Below, one piece after another: positions 7,550 to 16,405 of a DNA stretch of 64,000 nucleotides. The number at the start of each line of letters is the position of its first letter. Position 1 is the stretch's first letter. Source of the stretch: Bryobacterales bacterium (GTDB lineage Bacteria; Acidobacteriota; Terriglobia; Bryobacterales; Bryobacteraceae). The stretch lies in the NCBI GenBank assembly GCA_020847045.1, contig JADLCT010000108.1:1-64000 (forward strand), read 5' to 3'. The translations under genes were made by a program, and so were the position numbers. The notes under the pieces are model-generated. The model was given only the letters and a program-made list of their open reading frames with translations. It had not been told where the DNA came from and ran no database searches.

Positions 7550-8713
7550 GTCGAGATCTTCCGGCCCGGTCTCCAGCCGGCTGTTCGCCGGCCTGCGCGC
7601 GCGGACAAGGCGCGGGCGTTCATTGATTGCTTGCGGCTTGGATAGGAAGGGCGATCCGAAGCTTACTTTTAACTGGAGCTCTCCGCTCCCGCCCGTGTGA
7701 CTGGCCTTCACCAGAGAGTTCGGCGGAATCCGGTTGGCGGCTACCAGCGAAGCCAGCGGCTGCAGCAGCAGACGGTGCATTGTCCTCTTTAGCTCCCGTG
7801 CTCCGTACTGGCGGCTGGCGCCCTTGTCGAGCAGCAGTGCGCGCGCCGATGGCTCCACGCGCAGCGTGAAGGATCTCTGCCCAAGGCGCGATCGAAGCAG
7901 TTGCTGCAGGTTCTCCACCTGCTGATCGAGAATCCGGTTCAACGCCGCTGAATCCAGCGGCTGGTAGGCCACCACACGGTCAATCCGGTTGTAGAACTCC
8001 GGCGTGAATCTCCGTTTCACCGCATTGACCCCGATGGCTTCGATGCGGCGCATCTTGGCGGCGGCATCCTGCTTGGCGTCCGCCCCGCCGGCGGACGGTT
8101 CCTCGCCTCCTCCCATCACGGCTTCAAAGCCGAACTGGGGCATCAACTCCCGCATCATCTCTTTCGCCCCAAGGTTGCTCGTCAGGAAGATCATGCTTCG
8201 CTCGAAGTTCACCGAGGTGTTGTCGCCCAGGCGAAGCGCCGCCTTGTCGAGCACCCCCAGCAGCAACCGGTTCATCGAGGGCGCGGCTTTCTCCACCTCA
8301 TCGAACAGGACGATGTTCATGCCGCAGCGCTCCGACGTGTAGGAGTTCAGCTTGGCCTGGTTCAGCATGGGCTGCGTCTCGCGATGGCCGAGATAGCCGG
8401 GCGGCGCCCCAATCAGTTTGGCCACTTCGTGGTCCATCTGAAACTCTCCGCAATCAACGCGGAGAAAATGACGCTCGTTGCCATGCAGCGCCTGCGCCAG
8501 GCACTCCACGGTGCGGGTTTTGCCGGTGCCGGTAGGTCCAAGCAGAAGGAACACTCCCGCCGGACGCCCCTCCGGGGCCAAATGAGACTGGAAAATTTGA
8601 ACGTAAGGAACAATAGCATCCACGGCCGCGGGCTGCCCCACCAGCATCTGGGCCAGCGACTGCGCCAGTTCGGTTGAACCCGCCGGCGCCAGTTTACGAA
8701 AGCGAGAATTCAT
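7541..8713 (-). CDS. Solo ClpA/ClpB-type (D2-like) AAA+ ATPase
   Basis: A 390-aa ATPase matching only the C-terminal AAA+ module of ClpB/ClpA. It has Walker A GPTGTGKT (59-66), pore loop GYLG (106-109), Walker B IVLFDE (134-139), sensor 1 FLTSNLG, the Arg-finger region PEFYNRID and a sensor-2 helix YGARELKR with the C-terminal ClpB subdomain. There is no N domain, D1 ring or coiled-coil M domain. The last ~45 residues are basic and Pro/Arg-rich. ATG at 8713 follows an AGAGGTGA site; an in-frame ATG at 8824 adds unlikely Arg/Cys-rich sequence. It is probably an unfoldase or remodeller with unknown partners. Confidence 0.85.
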   Translation of the reverse strand: MNSRFRKLAPAGSTELAQSLAQMLVGQPAAVDAIVPYVQIFQSHLAPEGRPAGVFLLLGPTGTGKTRTVECLAQALHGNERHFLRVDCGEFQMDHEVAKLIGAPPGYLGHRETQPMLNQAKLNSYTSERCGMNIVLFDEVEKAAPSMNRLLLGVLDKAALRLGDNTSVNFERSMIFLTSNLGAKEMMRELMPQFGFEAVMGGGEEPSAGGADAKQDAAAKMRRIEAIGVNAVKRRFTPEFYNRIDRVVAYQPLDSAALNRILDQQVENLQQLLRSRLGQRSFTLRVEPSARALLLDKGASRQYGARELKRTMHRLLLQPLASLVAANRIPPNSLVKASHTGGSGELQLKVSFGSPFLSKPQAINERPRLVRARRPANSRLETGPEDLDAA

Positions 8714-8828
8714 GTATGACTCACCTCTGGCGCTGCGAATCGGCTCCGCGTGCGCCCTGGCACAGAGTACTCCGCGCCGCCGCGCCTCCCGCCGCCCGCC
8801 GCACCGCCGGCAGCCCGCCAGCACGAGG

Positions 8829-9959
8829 TTAACTGGAGGCTAACCGTTTGAAATACTTGTCAATATGCCCGGCGATCCGCTCTGATGCCCGGCCATCGCC
8901 GTAGGGATTGTGCACTCGTGACCGCCGCGCATACTCCTCTCCATCGTCCAGCAGGAGGTTCGACTCGGACAGGATCTTCGCCGTCGCGGTGCCCACCAGC
9001 CGGACCGTTCCGGCTTCCACCGCCTCGGGACGCTCGGTCTTATCACGCAACACCAGAATCGGCTTCCCCAGGGAGGGCCCCTCTTCCTGCACCCCTCCCG
9101 AATCGGTGATCAGGAAGTGGCTGCGCCGCATGAGATCGACGAAACTTACATAGTCGAGTGGGTCGAGCAGCGTAACGGCGGAGTTGCCGGCCAGCCGCCG
9201 GTCCACGACGCGGCGTACATTCGGGTTCGGGTGGACGGGATAGATCAGGTGCGTGTCGCCGCGCCGCGACAGTTGCTCCAAAGCGTCGCAAATGCGCTCG
9301 AATCCCTGCCCGAAGCTCTCGCGCCGGTGCGCGGTCACGAGCACCATCTTCCTGTCCGCCGGCCATTCGGGCCGCACCCGCGGCCGCAGTGCCCCGGACT
9401 CCAATCGCGCCACGGCCGCCAGCACGGCGTCGACGCCTGTGTTGCCCGTTACGAACACTCCGTCGGGGCCGGCGCCCTCGCGCAGCAGGTTCCGCGCGGC
9501 CCATTCGGTGGCGGCGAAGTGCAGCGTGGCGATGCGCGAGGCCAGCACGCGGTTAGCCTCTTCAGGGAAGGGTTGGCGCAGGTCGCCCGTGCGCAGACCG
9601 GCCTCCACATGACCCACCGGCACCCCGTGATAGAACGCCGCCAGGGCTCCGGCGAAGGCCGTGGTGGTGTCGCCCTGCACAAGCACGAAATCGGGCTTGG
9701 CCTCTTCCAGCACGGGCTCTAGACCGGCCAGAATGCGGGAGCAGGACTGGACCAGCGTTTGTCCCGGCGTCATCAGATCGAGATCGTAGGCGGGCTTGAG
9801 CTGGAAAATTTCCAACACCTGGTCGAGCAGACCGCGATGCTGGCCCGTTACGCACAACACGGGCTCCCGGCCGCCCGGCATCGTCCGCAGCGCTTCGGCC
9901 AGCGGAGCGAGTTTGATGGCTTCGGGACGGGTCCCGAAGATGATCAGCACACGGCTCAC
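8829..9959 (-). CDS. wecB: UDP-N-acetylglucosamine 2-epimerase (non-hydrolysing)
   Basis: A 376-aa GT-B-fold epimerase interconverting UDP-GlcNAc and UDP-ManNAc for surface polysaccharide precursors. Family markers are FGTRPEAIKLAPLAEAL, CVTGQHRGLLDQVLE, VQGDTTTAFAGALAAF, VGHVEAGLRTGDLRQPFPEE and ITDSGGVQEEGPSLGKPILVLRDKTERPEA. Length matches the family. The start codon is GTG at 9959. It runs in the same direction as infA (78 bp upstream) and the AAA+ gene. A separate polysaccharide operon lies at 38054-41986. Confidence 0.95.
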   Translation of the reverse strand: MSRVLIIFGTRPEAIKLAPLAEALRTMPGGREPVLCVTGQHRGLLDQVLEIFQLKPAYDLDLMTPGQTLVQSCSRILAGLEPVLEEAKPDFVLVQGDTTTAFAGALAAFYHGVPVGHVEAGLRTGDLRQPFPEEANRVLASRIATLHFAATEWAARNLLREGAGPDGVFVTGNTGVDAVLAAVARLESGALRPRVRPEWPADRKMVLVTAHRRESFGQGFERICDALEQLSRRGDTHLIYPVHPNPNVRRVVDRRLAGNSAVTLLDPLDYVSFVDLMRRSHFLITDSGGVQEEGPSLGKPILVLRDKTERPEAVEAGTVRLVGTATAKILSESNLLLDDGEEYARRSRVHNPYGDGRASERIAGHIDKYFKRLASS

Positions 9960-10037
9960 GTCGAATGCCTCGATAGGGGAGGGACCGGAACAACCTGGCT
10001 GCCCGCCGAAGCCGTCCGGTTGTGGAAGAAAGGCGGG

Positions 10038-10259
10038 TTACTTGTGGCGGTAGGTGATGCGGCCCTTCGTGAGATCGTACGGCGACATCTCGATCGTCAC
10101 CCGGTCACCCGCCAACACCCGGATGCGGTTGCGGCGAAGTTTTCCCGCCAAATGGGCCAAAATCAGCCGTTCATCCACATCCAATTGAACACTAAACTGG
10201 CCGGCCGGAAACTTTTCCACCACCGTGCCGGTCACCTCGATGCAATCCTCTTTGCTCAT
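10038..10259 (-). CDS. infA: Translation initiation factor IF-1
   Basis: A 73-aa S1-like OB-fold protein that binds the ribosomal A site during initiation. The sequence is canonical: [40 protein letters not shown] and a closing [15 protein letters not shown]. It lies outside the usual S10/spc/alpha ribosomal-protein context. ATG at 10259 follows a strong AAGGAGGTC site, with a TATACT -10 about 70 bp upstream. Confidence 0.97.
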   Translation of the reverse strand: MSKEDCIEVTGTVVEKFPAGQFSVQLDVDERLILAHLAGKLRRNRIRVLAGDRVTIEMSPYDLTKGRITYRHK

Positions 10260-10328
10260 TGACCTCCTTGGATTTGAAACTTTGCCTGGAGCGCGCGAAC
10301 CCGGCGCCGCCGGGATAGGCTACTCGCA

Positions 10329-10334
10329 AGTATA
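10329..10334 (-). promoter_or_regulatory. -10 element for infA
   Basis: Read on the minus strand this is TATACT, leaving a leader of about 60 nt before the infA ATG. The -35 region has no good match. Confidence 0.4.
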
Positions 10335-10458
10335 GCCGATGGAAGCGCCCCGGCACGCGGCTTGGCCCGCCGCTCCCCCGCCGGGCATCCCGTTGTACTA
10401 CCTTTGAGTTGGACATGTTAGGAAGCCAGGCGTGCGCGGTGGACATGCGGAGGAAGGT

Positions 10459-11280
10459 GTGCAGGCATTCGATAAGGTATGCGTCCTGGTGACGGGCGCG
10501 GGCAGAGGGATCGGCAAACGGCTGGCGATCGGCTTTGCCCAACAAGGCGCGCGCGTGGGATTGCTGGCGCGCAGCAAAGCCGAACTGGATTTAACTCAAT
10601 TGGAGATCGACCACTCGGGCGGCACGGCCATGCGCCTGCGGGCCGACGTGCGCCATCTGTTCGAAGTGCAAACCGCCGTGGACCGTTTGCGCGCTCACTT
10701 TGGCCCCGTGGATGTGCTGATCGGCGCGGCGGGCGTGCAAGGTCCCATTGGCCCCTTCCAGGAAAACGACGGAGACGCCTGGTGGGAGACGGTGGAGACC
10801 AATCTGAAGGGCGCGGTGAACAGTTGCCGCGTTGTGTTGCCGCACATGACGCAGCGGCGGCGGGGCAAGATTATTCTGCTCAGCGGCGGCGGCGGCACCC
10901 GCCCGCGCGCGAACTTCAGCGCCTACGCCGCTTCGAAAGCGGCCATCCTCCGCTTCGCCGAAACGCTCGCCGAAGAGGTGCGCGACCACAACATCCAGGT
11001 GAACTGCATGTCGCCGGGAGGCACCTACACGCACATGACCGACGAGATTCTGCGCGCCGGCGCGCAGGCCGGCTGGAAGGATCAGGAGGAGGCCCTGCAG
11101 GTGCGCCTCACCGGCGGCATGGCCCCGGAACGCCAGATGGCCCTGGCGGCGTTTCTGGCCAGTGACCGCTCCAATCACGTCAGCGGCAAACTGGTCCACG
11201 TCAAGGACGACTGGAAACGGCTGGAGGGCGCCGCCGTCAGTCCGGAAATGTTCACGCTGCGCCGGGTCATGAAGGGGTGA
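10459..11280 (+). CDS. Short-chain dehydrogenase/reductase
   Basis: A 273-aa classical SDR with a Rossmann fold: cofactor motif TGAGRGIG near residues 11-18, NxAG-equivalent IGAAGVQGP, a catalytic Ser in LLSGGGG, the Tyr-x3-Lys pair in YAASKAA, and MSPGGTYT after it. The substrate is unknown. A GTG at 10459 sits 5 bp after GGAGG and gives the normal SDR N-terminus; ATG at 10432 is the alternative and would add nine residues. It precedes the sugar-oxidation cluster by 42 bp, but a promoter-like element and a small hairpin lie between them. Confidence 0.88.
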   Translation: MQAFDKVCVLVTGAGRGIGKRLAIGFAQQGARVGLLARSKAELDLTQLEIDHSGGTAMRLRADVRHLFEVQTAVDRLRAHFGPVDVLIGAAGVQGPIGPFQENDGDAWWETVETNLKGAVNSCRVVLPHMTQRRRGKIILLSGGGGTRPRANFSAYAASKAAILRFAETLAEEVRDHNIQVNCMSPGGTYTHMTDEILRAGAQAGWKDQEEALQVRLTGGMAPERQMALAAFLASDRSNHVSGKLVHVKDDWKRLEGAAVSPEMFTLRRVMKG

Positions 11281-11303
11281 AGCGCTCACCAGGCGGTCGC
11301 GCC

Positions 11304-11312
11304 TGATACACT
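11304..11312 (+). promoter_or_regulatory. Extended -10 before the ThuA-like gene
   Basis: TGATACACT matches an extended -10 (TGn-TAnnnT) and ends 10 bp before the ATG at 11323, predicting a leaderless or nearly leaderless message. It overlaps the end of a CAGGCG/CGCCTG hairpin (11290-11305). Confidence 0.4.
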
Positions 11313-11322
11313 GATGGCCGTT

Positions 11323-12126
11323 ATGCGCTTTCTCGCACTCCTCGGCTGCCTGGCGCTCTGTGCGCTGCCCTCGTTCGCACAGACGCCGAAGAAAAAAGTT
11401 CTCGCCATCGGGGCCGTGAAGGGCTTCCAGCATGACGCCACCACGCACGGTCTGGCTACGATTTGGAAAATCGGCCAGGAGAGCGGCTTGTGGGATACCT
11501 ACATCCGCACCGACACGCAACTGCTCACCAAGCAAAAGCTGCCGAACAACGCCAAGACGCTCGGCTACTTTGACGCCGTGGTCTTCTATACAACCGGCGA
11601 GCTCGATATGAACGACGCTCAGAAGTCCGACCTGCTCAGCTTCGTCAAGGAGGACGGCAAGGGCTTCATCGGCGTCCACTCGGCGGCCGACACGTTCTAT
11701 CAATGGCCCGAATACGGTGAGATGCTCGGCGGCTACTTCGACCATCATCCCTGGAATACGTTTCAAGCCCCCGTGCTGGTGGAAGATCCTTCCAGCCCCA
11801 TCGTGAAGCACTTCCCGGCCGAGTTCGCGATTCAGGATGAGATCTACCAGTTCAAGAATTACTCGCGCGACCGCGTGCGCGTGCTCATGCGCCTGGATCC
11901 GAAAAAGCTCGATCTGAAGAACCCGCGCGTGCACCGCGCCGACGGCGACTTCGCCGTGGCCTGGATGAGGAACTTCGGCAAAGGCCGCGTGTTCTATTCG
12001 ACCTTGGGCCACACCGAAAGCTCGTGGAACCGGCCCGACGTGCAGAAGATGTGGCTGGAAGCGATGCGCTGGGCGCTGGGGTTGAGCGAGGCTGATGCGA
12101 CGCCGCGGCCTCTGCCGGCGAAGTAG
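11323..12126 (+). CDS. ThuA-like domain protein, exported
   Basis: A 267-aa protein with a signal peptide (MRFLALLGCLALCALPSFAQ) and one ThuA-like domain of the class I glutamine amidotransferase-like fold. Visible markers are KGFQHDATTHG, FDAVVFYTTGELD, the nucleophile-elbow region GFIGVHSAADTFY, a WPEYGEMLGGYFDHHPW segment, and FYSTLGHTESSW near the end. ThuA takes part in trehalose/maltitol use through 3-keto sugars in rhizobia; by analogy this protein may act on keto-sugars in the periplasm. An alternative ATG at 11314 adds three residues. The apiosidase-like gene starts 7 bp downstream. Confidence 0.9.
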   Translation: MRFLALLGCLALCALPSFAQTPKKKVLAIGAVKGFQHDATTHGLATIWKIGQESGLWDTYIRTDTQLLTKQKLPNNAKTLGYFDAVVFYTTGELDMNDAQKSDLLSFVKEDGKGFIGVHSAADTFYQWPEYGEMLGGYFDHHPWNTFQAPVLVEDPSSPIVKHFPAEFAIQDEIYQFKNYSRDRVRVLMRLDPKKLDLKNPRVHRADGDFAVAWMRNFGKGRVFYSTLGHTESSWNRPDVQKMWLEAMRWALGLSEADATPRPLPAK

Positions 12127-12133
12127 GCGGCTC

Positions 12134-13756
12134 ATGAAGGCTCTGCTCGCACTTCTTTGCCTGGCCGCTTCCGGCTGGGCGGCGGAGGTTTACCGTTACG
12201 GCCGGTTCGAGGCGGCCTTCACGGCGTCGAGGGATCTCGCCGACCCGTTGGACCTGAACGTGGTGGTCGACTTCAGCGGACCGGGCAACGCGCTTGTCCG
12301 CGTGCCCGCCTTCTGGGATGGCGGCCGCACCTGGAAAGTGCGCTTTTCGCCCGAAAAGACAGGCGCCTGGAGCTACCGCGTGCAAACCTCGGATGCCGGG
12401 GAAAGTGGGCTGCAAGGCAAAACCGGACGATTCCAGGTGAAGCCGTACCGGGGCAAAAATCAGCTCTTCCTGCACGGCGCTCCGCGTGTTGCGCCCGGCG
12501 GCCACCACTTCATGCACGCCGATGGCCGGCCCTGGTTCTGGCTGGCTTGCACGGGTTGGAACAGCGCCTTGTTGAGTACGGAGGAAGAGTGGCAGCGTTA
12601 TCTTTCCGACCGTCAGAGCAAACGGTACTCAGCGATTCAGTTCGTGATGGCCGCGCCGTGGCGCGCCGGGCGCAAGGATGAGAACGGCCGCGTGGCCTTC
12701 ACCATGACGGACCGCCTGCGCGTCGATCCGGAATACTTTCAGCGGATGGACCGCCGCATGGACGCTCTGAACGGCAAGGAACTGGTGGGCGTCGCGGTGA
12801 TGCTGTGGGCGCTCACCTCGCGTGACAACGAGAGCCCGGGGGCCTCGCTCAGCGCGCCGAACGCCATCCGGCTGGCCCGCTACATGGCGGCCCGCTATGG
12901 CGCGCATCATATGATCTGGCTCCTCGGCGGCGACGGCTCCTACGACCGCGCCGGCGTGCCGGAACGCTGGAAACAGATCGGCCGCGGTACTTTCCCCCAG
13001 GACGAATTCCGGCGGCCGGTGAGCCTTCATCCCGGTGGCATGCGCGACGTCTGGCCGCTGTTTAAAGACGAGCCCTGGCTGGATTTCTACAACTACCAGA
13101 CGGGCCATGGCAGCGACCAGCACAAGTGGGAATGGAACGCGACGAAAGGCACGGCGTCTGGCTGGAAACTTACGCCGGCCAAACCGGTTGTCGATACCGA
13201 GCCTAACTACGAGGGACACCTCAGCTATCGCGAGAACAAGAAGATCGATGCCGCCGCCGTCCGCCGAGCCGTCTGGTACAGCCTGCTCGCCGCGCCGCCC
13301 GCGGGCGTCACCTATGGAGCGCATGGCATCTGGCCGTGGATGCGCGCGGCCGCCGTGCCGCTCGATCACCCCAGCTCCGGCGTCGCCGAGCCCTGGTTTG
13401 AAGCCCTGAACTATCCCGGCTCGAAGCAGATGACCATCGTGCGGAATACGCTCGAAAGCCTGCCCTGGTGGCGCCTGGAGCCGAACCGTTTCCTGCTGGC
13501 CTCCGAACCGGATCAGGTCGACTGGCTCGCCTATCCCATGCCCGCCAGCACCAGCGACGGCAGGTTCGCGCTGCTCTACCTGCCGGACAACCCGTCGCTC
13601 GAGCTGAACCTCTCCAGCTTCGGCAACGCCAAGGCCACCTGGATTGATCCCCGCACGGGCGCGCGAACGGGCGCCGGTAGCTTGAAAGGAACGGCGCGCA
13701 TCACGGTCCGGACGCCCGGCGCGGGCGACTGGCTCCTGGTGTTGAGAAAGGATTGA
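12134..13756 (+). CDS. Apiosidase-like glycoside hydrolase (DUF5060-DUF4038, GH140-type)
   Basis: A 540-aa exported glycosidase with signal peptide MKALLALLCLAASGWAAE. Residues 18-110 form a DUF5060 beta-sandwich (VYRYGRFEAAF, FWDGGRTWKVRF, GAWSYRVQTSD). The (beta/alpha)8 DUF4038 domain follows, with FWLACTGWN, WLLGGDGSYDRAG and the acid-rich VVDTEPNYEGH, where the Glu is a likely catalytic residue. The C-terminal ~90 residues match the small beta-domain usually attached to DUF4038. Characterised GH140 enzymes release apiose from rhamnogalacturonan II; substrate here is inferred only. ATG at 12134 is preferred because it opens a clean signal peptide. Confidence 0.87.
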   Translation: MKALLALLCLAASGWAAEVYRYGRFEAAFTASRDLADPLDLNVVVDFSGPGNALVRVPAFWDGGRTWKVRFSPEKTGAWSYRVQTSDAGESGLQGKTGRFQVKPYRGKNQLFLHGAPRVAPGGHHFMHADGRPWFWLACTGWNSALLSTEEEWQRYLSDRQSKRYSAIQFVMAAPWRAGRKDENGRVAFTMTDRLRVDPEYFQRMDRRMDALNGKELVGVAVMLWALTSRDNESPGASLSAPNAIRLARYMAARYGAHHMIWLLGGDGSYDRAGVPERWKQIGRGTFPQDEFRRPVSLHPGGMRDVWPLFKDEPWLDFYNYQTGHGSDQHKWEWNATKGTASGWKLTPAKPVVDTEPNYEGHLSYRENKKIDAAAVRRAVWYSLLAAPPAGVTYGAHGIWPWMRAAAVPLDHPSSGVAEPWFEALNYPGSKQMTIVRNTLESLPWWRLEPNRFLLASEPDQVDWLAYPMPASTSDGRFALLYLPDNPSLELNLSSFGNAKATWIDPRTGARTGAGSLKGTARITVRTPGAGDWLLVLRKD

Positions 13757-13759
13757 TGC

Positions 13760-14281
13760 ATGCCTTCACGGCGCGAAGTACTGGTGAGCATTGCCGCAAC
13801 GGGAGCGGGCGTGGCCCGTGCGCAAACTCCGGAGGCCCATCAACACCCCGGCCACGACGAGACCGCGGGCGGCGCTCCTGCGGCGGCCAAGCCGAAGCTG
13901 CTCACCGCCGCTGAGTTCGAAACCCTGGGCGAGTTGGTGGACATGATCCTCCCGCGCAGCGATACGCCCGGTGCCAAAGACGCCGGCGCGCATCTCATCA
14001 TCGACAGCATGCTCGCCTCGCAGCGCGCGCGCGCCAGGGCGTTTCGCAAAGGGCTCGCGCCATTCCTGCCGCTCGGCAACGCCCAACGCCTGGAACGGTT
14101 GACGGCGCTGCACGCGGCCCGGGATGCCTTCTTCCGCACCCTCAAGGACATGACCATCGACGCCTACTATTCGACACGCGAGGGACTGGTGACGGAGTTA
14201 GGATGGAGCGGCTACACGGCCCTCGCGGAGTTCAAGGGATGCACCCATCCCGAACACCAGTTGCCCGGCGGGAAGGCTTAG
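13760..14281 (+). CDS. Gluconate 2-dehydrogenase subunit 3 family protein (Tat signal)
   Basis: A 173-aa small subunit of a membrane or periplasmic flavoprotein dehydrogenase. The N-terminus is a Tat signal ([15 protein letters not shown], cleaved near ARA). The mature part has the family pattern [25 protein letters not shown] and an acidic helix before [16 protein letters not shown]. It starts 3 bp after the glycosidase stop and ends 8 bp before the GMC oxidoreductase, so the two are surely coexpressed. In homologous dehydrogenases this subunit carries the Tat signal and pilots the signal-less GMC subunit across the membrane. Confidence 0.9.
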   Translation: MPSRREVLVSIAATGAGVARAQTPEAHQHPGHDETAGGAPAAAKPKLLTAAEFETLGELVDMILPRSDTPGAKDAGAHLIIDSMLASQRARARAFRKGLAPFLPLGNAQRLERLTALHAARDAFFRTLKDMTIDAYYSTREGLVTELGWSGYTALAEFKGCTHPEHQLPGGKA

Positions 14282-14289
14282 GATCCGTG

Positions 14290-15936
14290 ATGCAGAATTC
14301 GCCAGCCAGTGAAGTGCATGACGTGGTCGTGATCGGTTCGGGCGCCGCCGGAGGCATGGCGGCGTGGAACCTGACCCGGCAAGGCGTGAATGTCCTCCTG
14401 CTCGACGCGGGCACTCCGTTCCGCCGCGCCAGTTTCTGGACCCATGTGAAGCCCTGGGAGTGGCGCGCGCGCCTGGAAGCCGGGCGCAAGCCGCCCGAGT
14501 TCCGTCTCGATGACCGCGAGCAGCCCGTCGACACCCCCAAGGACAAACCGTTCGACCTGTTCCGCGTCTGGGGACGCGGCGGCAAGACCAACGTCTGGGG
14601 ACGCGTCTCGCTGCGCTATGGCGACGTCGATTTCGAAGGCCCCGCCCGGGATGGCTGGGAGATCCCCTGGCCCATCCGCTACAAGGACATCGCCCCCTAC
14701 TATGACAACGTCGACCGCTTCATTGGCGTAAACGGCGGCCCCGAGGATCTCGACGTTCTTCCCGGCAGCCGCTACCACCTGCCGCCTCCGGCCATGCGCT
14801 GCGGCGAACAGTTGCTGCGGAAGGCCGGCAAGAGCATCGGGATCGAGTTCGTCCATGGCCGCCGCGCCGTGCTGACCAAGCCGCACAACGGCCACAGCGC
14901 CTGCCACTACTGCGGAGCCTGCGGCCGCGGCTGCGATGTCGCCGCCTTCTTCAACTCCACCGACTACCTGCTGGCCCCGGCGTTGAAAACCGGCCGGCTG
15001 AAGATCATCGACAATGCCGTGGTGGCCCGCGTGCTTACCGGCGCTGACGGCCTGGCCAACGCCGTCCAGTACTTCGACCGGTATTCCAAGGCGGAGCGCC
15101 AGGTGAAGGCGCGCGTCGTCATCGTCGCCGCCTCCTGCATCGACTCCACGCGCATTCTGCTGAACTCAAAATCGGACCGCCACCCCAACGGGCTCGGCAA
15201 CTCGAACGACGTCGTGGGGCGCTATCTGATCGAACAGATCCGTTTCCATATGTCCGGTTTCGTCCCGGACCTCATCGGAACCAAGGCGTTGAACGACGAC
15301 GGCATTAGCGGAGAGCACATGTACATGCCCCGCTACAACCACCGCGACGGCCGCAAACGTGACTATCTGCGCGGATTCGGCATGCAGTTGTGGAACACCG
15401 GAGCCCAGGCCAACGCCGCCTTCGCCAAACAGCTCGACGGCTTCGGCCTCGACTTCAAAAAGCGCGTGAAGGAACGCTATCCGGCGCTCGTCTCGCTCCA
15501 TCCCTACGGTGAGGTGTTGCCGCGCAAGGAAAATCGCGTTGTCACCGACCCCGCCCACCTGGACCGCTACGGCGTTCCCGTGGCGCGCATCGAATTCACC
15601 ACCGGTGAAAACGAGCGCAAGATGGCCGCCGAGATGTACGACATGGCCGAATCGCTGCTGCGCTCCGCAAAGGCCGAGATCCTGCCCTTTGCACGCGGCG
15701 CCGTGGACATGCCGGGCCTGGCGATTCACGAGCACGGAACCATCCGCATGGGTGCCGATCCAAAGCGCAGCGTATTGAACGGCTTTTGCCAGATGCACGA
15801 GGTGAAGAACGTATTCTGCCCCGACGGCGCGGCCTTCCCCACTTCGACGGAGAAGAATCCCACGCTGACCATCCTGGCGCTGGCCTGGCGTTCCAGTGAT
15901 TATCTGGCGGCGGAGATGAAGGCGGGACGGCTATAG
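14290..15936 (+). CDS. GMC family FAD-dependent sugar dehydrogenase, catalytic subunit
   Basis: A 548-aa flavoprotein. FAD is bound by [17 protein letters not shown] (residues 11-27). A cysteine cluster C205-x2-C208-x2-C211-x3-C215 resembles the Fe-S region of bacterial FAD glucose and fructose dehydrogenases. The C-terminal GMC domain has HEHGTIRMG and [13 protein letters not shown] with the usual catalytic His/Asn region. It has no signal peptide, which fits piggyback Tat export by the 173-aa subunit upstream. No cytochrome c gene follows, so the electron acceptor is unclear. Glucoside 3-dehydrogenases have this two-subunit make-up. ATG at 14290 is chosen; upstream codons overlap the previous gene. 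Confidence 0.92.
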   Translation: MQNSPASEVHDVVVIGSGAAGGMAAWNLTRQGVNVLLLDAGTPFRRASFWTHVKPWEWRARLEAGRKPPEFRLDDREQPVDTPKDKPFDLFRVWGRGGKTNVWGRVSLRYGDVDFEGPARDGWEIPWPIRYKDIAPYYDNVDRFIGVNGGPEDLDVLPGSRYHLPPPAMRCGEQLLRKAGKSIGIEFVHGRRAVLTKPHNGHSACHYCGACGRGCDVAAFFNSTDYLLAPALKTGRLKIIDNAVVARVLTGADGLANAVQYFDRYSKAERQVKARVVIVAASCIDSTRILLNSKSDRHPNGLGNSNDVVGRYLIEQIRFHMSGFVPDLIGTKALNDDGISGEHMYMPRYNHRDGRKRDYLRGFGMQLWNTGAQANAAFAKQLDGFGLDFKKRVKERYPALVSLHPYGEVLPRKENRVVTDPAHLDRYGVPVARIEFTTGENERKMAAEMYDMAESLLRSAKAEILPFARGAVDMPGLAIHEHGTIRMGADPKRSVLNGFCQMHEVKNVFCPDGAAFPTSTEKNPTLTILALAWRSSDYLAAEMKAGRL

Positions 15937-15941
15937 CGCAA

Positions 15942-15969
15942 CGGGCGGGTGGCAATCTGCCCCCGCCCG
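15942..15969. terminator. GC stem between convergent GMC and trxA genes
   Basis: CGGGCGGG (15942-15949) pairs with CCCGCCCG (15962-15969) across a 12-nt loop. The stem is strong but has no U-tract on either strand; it may act as a bidirectional terminator or transcript end barrier. Confidence 0.45.
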
Positions 15970-15995
15970 CGCCAAAACCGCGTTCAGTGTGTGAA

Positions 15996-16325
15996 TTAGA
16001 GGTTGGCGTCCAGCATGGACGCCACGTCGGACTTGCCCACGGCGCCCACCTTCTGGGCCACCACCTGGCCGCCCTTGAACACAAGCAGCGTGGGAATGCC
16101 GCGAATGCCATACCGCATCGCGGTATTGTTGTTCTCATCCACGTTCAGCTTGCCCACCTTCACCTTGCCGGCGTACTCGTCGGCCACGGCGTCGATGGTC
16201 GGGCTCATCATTTTGCAGGGGCCGCACCATTCGGCCCAAAAATCCACCAGTACGGGAACCGGCGAATTCAGGACGTCGCCATCCCAGGAGGAGTCCGAAA
16301 AAGTCAAAGTGTTCTGTCCAGCCAT
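15996..16325 (-). CDS. trxA: Thioredoxin
   Basis: A 109-aa cytosolic thioredoxin, a general protein disulfide reductant. The active site is WCGPCK with Cys34 and Cys37. Other conserved elements are VLVDFWAEW, the buried Asp at residue 28, the cis-Pro loop [14 protein letters not shown] and the terminal helix. Both redox cysteines are ordinary Cys codons, so it is not a selenoprotein. It is transcribed alone, convergent with the GMC dehydrogenase and 80 bp downstream of the start side of the next minus-strand operon. Confidence 0.96.
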   Translation of the reverse strand: MAGQNTLTFSDSSWDGDVLNSPVPVLVDFWAEWCGPCKMMSPTIDAVADEYAGKVKVGKLNVDENNNTAMRYGIRGIPTLLVFKGGQVVAQKVGAVGKSDVASMLDANL

Positions 16326-16405
16326 AGTTCTATTCCAGTCTATCTGATGCCGGACCCCGCGAAAGGATTCAGACGCCTTCCCTCTTCCTCACGGCCCTCA
16401 CCCCG

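Noticed and set aside
10591..12135. Long open frame (514 codons) on the minus strand antisense to the SDR and ThuA genes
   Set aside because: High-GC mirror frame; no motif, His/Arg-rich low-quality composition, and it covers two real genes on the other strand.
15996..16325. Thioredoxin as a selenoprotein, given selB in the window
   Set aside because: Both active-site positions are Cys codons and there is no in-frame TGA.
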